Source of the DNA: Mesorhizobium sp. DCY119
GTDB taxonomy: Bacteria; Pseudomonadota; Alphaproteobacteria; Rhizobiales; Rhizobiaceae
Direction of reading: 5' to 3'
NCBI RefSeq assembly: GCF_003590645.1
Contig: NZ_CP031834.1
Location: 3,782,501 to 3,846,500, forward strand
Length of the DNA stretch: 64,000 bases
Shown: one piece after another, positions 60,339 through 64,000 of the stretch
Layout: every line of letters starts with the position of its first letter
Position numbering within the stretch: the stretch's first letter is position 1
The notes under the pieces: model-generated
Seen by the model: the letters and a program-made list of their open reading frames with translations, nothing else
What the model was told of the DNA's origin: nothing
The model's database searches: none
Position numbers and translations under genes: made by a program

Positions 60339-61064
60339 TTGTCGACCGATGTCTTGATGGAAGCTGCGCACATCGTTGTTTGCGACGACGAGCCGGATAT
60401 ACGTGACATTGTCGCGGAATATCTGGAGCGCCATGGCTATGCCGTCACGCCTGTCGATGGCGGTCCGGCTTTGCGCGAACTGGCCAATGCACGCCATATC
60501 GACGCGATCATCCTGGATATAAGGATGCCTGGCGAGGACGGGCTGTCGCTGGCCCGATATCTGCGTGAACGCTCGGACGTTGCCATCATCATGCTGACGG
60601 GGTCCGCCGACACCATAGACCGCGTCGTCGGCCTCGAAATGGGTGCCGATGACTATATCGCAAAACCGGTGGATTTGCGGGAACTGCTCGCCCGCCTCAA
60701 AGCGGTGTTGCGCAGAACTTCAGGCCGCGCACGGCCTGAAGTGAAGGCGGACACTCACGGCACTCAGCAAGTCAAGTTCGGGCGTTGCAGCTTTGACCGC
60801 GAAGCGCACAAGCTGTTCGACGAAGACGGCATTGAAATCGCAATCACGGCGATGGAGTTCCAGCTTCTGAAGGTATTCGCCGATCATCGCGGGCGCGTCC
60901 TAAACCGGGATCAGCTTCTCGAACTGGCGCACGACCGCGGCTGGGACCCGTTCGACCGCAGCATCGACATCCGCATCTCCCGGTTGCGTAAGAAGATAGA
61001 GATCGATCCTTCCAAGCCGGAGGTTATCCGAACCATTCGCGGTGTCGGATACCTTTATTCGTAG
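60339..61064 (+). CDS. OmpR-family response regulator
   Basis: A 241-residue two-domain regulator. The receiver has CDDEPDIRD near the start, phospho-acceptor Asp60 in AIILDIRMPGEDG, switch Thr in IIMLTGSAD and Lys in DDYIAKPVDL. The DNA-binding winged helix spans KFGRCSFDREAHKLF to VIRTIRGVGYLYS. Start is taken at TTG 60339 with GGGG about nine bases upstream; ATG 60357 is the alternative. Probable partner of the hybrid kinase just upstream, although the kinase also has its own receiver. Confidence 0.93.
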   Translation: MSTDVLMEAAHIVVCDDEPDIRDIVAEYLERHGYAVTPVDGGPALRELANARHIDAIILDIRMPGEDGLSLARYLRERSDVAIIMLTGSADTIDRVVGLEMGADDYIAKPVDLRELLARLKAVLRRTSGRARPEVKADTHGTQQVKFGRCSFDREAHKLFDEDGIEIAITAMEFQLLKVFADHRGRVLNRDQLLELAHDRGWDPFDRSIDIRISRLRKKIEIDPSKPEVIRTIRGVGYLYS

Positions 61065-61110
61065 CGAAACGATTTGACGGCAGACATCCGGCGGCAACCG
61101 CCAAAGGCGG

Positions 61111-63225
<2,115 letters not shown>

Positions 63226-63322
63226 TGGGTTCCCTTTGCGGATTACACACGACATGGCCGTCCCCTTCGGGCAGAAGGGGCTGCTTGAATGCCGGTCGAT
63301 CGTGATGTCGTTGCGATTACCG

Positions 63323-63349
63323 GGAACGCGACGCGCGAAGCTTCGTTCC
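63323..63349. promoter_or_regulatory. symmetric EcfG-type (general stress) promoter
   Basis: GGAACG (63323-63328) and CGTTCC (63344-63349) form a 27-base inverted repeat. Read either way it gives GGAAC-N16-CGTT, the alphaproteobacterial EcfG consensus. The minus reading points at the catalase gene with about 90 bases of leader; the plus reading points into the kinase gene antisense. Confidence 0.75.
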
Positions 63350-63419
63350 GTTAAATCTACACTTCCGCAATCAGGGCCTGTCAGGACGCCACGGCAGGCG
63401 TGGGTGCGTTGCCTCTATC

Positions 63420-64000
63420 TCAGGTCAAACTGTCTAGCGGTGCTTCCAGCGTCCAGATGAGACCATCGGGCGCAAAGGCGACACTGCCGACCCCGTTCAC
63501 GGCCGCAGGGGCAACTCTTTCAAGAACCACTCTTCCGAAACCTTTGCGGTCTGGCTCATGTACAATTGGACCGCCGCTCTCCTTCCACGTCAGGCAAATA
63601 TGCGACGGATTTTCTTCCGCGACCTTCCACTCTATGTCGATCCGTCCGGCAGGCGTCGAAAGCGCGCCATATTTGACCGAATTTGTCGCAAGTTCGTGGA
63701 AGGCAATGCCCAGATACTGGACGGCGGTCGCACCAAGCATCAGCGCATTGCCACGGGCAGAAACCCGCTCGTCATTTGCAAATGGTTGGACTTGCTTGGT
63801 GATGAGCTGGCCTAGGTCGGCTCCGCGCCAATCGCCGTCAACCAGAAGATCGTGAGAACTGGCCAGCGCCATGATGCGTTCTCTGATCTGGGCCTCGAAA
63901 TCTTCGGTGGATGTGGCGCGTTTCCGCGTCTCCCTGATCATGGATAAAATCACGGCGAACTGGTTTTTCACTCTATGATTGACTTCGCGCATCAACATCC
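63420..64000 (-). CDS. HWE/HisKA_2-type sensor histidine kinase, partial
   Basis: C-terminal part of a kinase; the 5' end lies beyond the window. The H-box is MREVNHRVKNQFAVILSMI, typical of the HWE/HisKA_2 group; then FHELATNSVKYGALSTPAG is the N-box and GFGRVVLERVAPAAVNG stands in place of a G2 box. HWE kinases often feed the EcfG general stress system via PhyR, which fits the neighbouring EcfG promoter and catalase. Sensor domains cannot be seen. It is transcribed towards the catalase gene. Confidence 0.88.
   Translation of the reverse strand, partial: MLMREVNHRVKNQFAVILSMIRETRKRATSTEDFEAQIRERIMALASSHDLLVDGDWRGADLGQLITKQVQPFANDERVSARGNALMLGATAVQYLGIAFHELATNSVKYGALSTPAGRIDIEWKVAEENPSHICLTWKESGGPIVHEPDRKGFGRVVLERVAPAAVNGVGSVAFAPDGLIWTLEAPLDSLT

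Overview
The window reads as chromosomal DNA of a GC-rich alphaproteobacterium of the order Hyphomicrobiales (Rhizobiales), most likely Mesorhizobium or a close Phyllobacteriaceae relative. The evidence is the gene content: two-gene glyQ/glyS, an F0-only atp operon with both b and b' subunits, BacA, a DUF1127 protein and an HWE-type histidine kinase. Two regulatory motifs agree: an alphaproteobacterial LexA-type box (GTTC-N7-GTTC) and an EcfG-type promoter (GGAAC-N16-CGTT). Abundant palindromic intergenic repeats also fit. No database search was run, so genus is an inference. I recognised no tRNA, rRNA, CRISPR array, insertion sequence or prophage.

Layout. 1-14.4 kb is core housekeeping: tRNA t6A synthesis (Sua5), glycyl-tRNA synthetase beta and alpha, a TPR-LysM protein, polyprenyl diphosphate synthase, a membrane alpha/beta hydrolase, DUF2007, a TrmN6-like methylase, an S49 peptidase, ispE, moaB and a GT2 protein. 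14.4-16.3 kb has no convincing protein gene. It is a repeat island: about 235-bp tandem palindromic units, a perfect 62-bp inverted repeat, a 49-bp tandem repeat, a hairpin-dense block and a copy of a mosaic repeat that also sits in frame inside glyS. 16.3-28.4 kb is again core: a PA0069-type radical SAM protein, rnhB, the F0 genes atpI-B-E-F'-F, a SleB-type cell-wall hydrolase, an MFS/LysR pair, der, a TPR membrane protein and a polysaccharide deacetylase.

28.4-37.3 kb mixes transport and stress genes. It holds bacA/sbmA, an MFS exporter, a MAPEG protein, a LysR regulator, an M29 aminopeptidase, an ArsC-like protein, and a 2'-5' RNA ligase family gene behind a LexA-type box. It ends with an ArsR-controlled operon (ArsR, SRPBCC, DUF899, GFA).

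37.4-49.1 kb is an accessory uptake and catabolism cluster. A MarR regulator and an MmgE/PrpD protein face a long codirectional run: M20 hydrolase, TctB, TctA, TctC, SDR dehydrogenase, Ohr, an Asp/Glu-racemase-superfamily protein with an unusual single-cysteine pattern, a second TctC and a variant M28 peptidase. It suggests import and dismantling of a carboxylated or amide-linked compound, but the substrate is unknown. This is the best candidate here for an undescribed pathway.

49.2-56.2 kb carries smaller redox and detoxification units (LysR/isochorismatase-fold hydrolase, ArsR/ABM monooxygenase, flavin-dependent LLM oxidoreductase, 2-oxoglutarate/Fe oxygenase, alpha/beta hydrolase, DUF1127, a secreted duplicated-repeat protein). 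56.5-64 kb is signalling and stress: a seven-PAS hybrid histidine kinase, an OmpR-type response regulator, a large-subunit catalase behind a symmetric EcfG-type promoter, and an HWE kinase cut by the window end.
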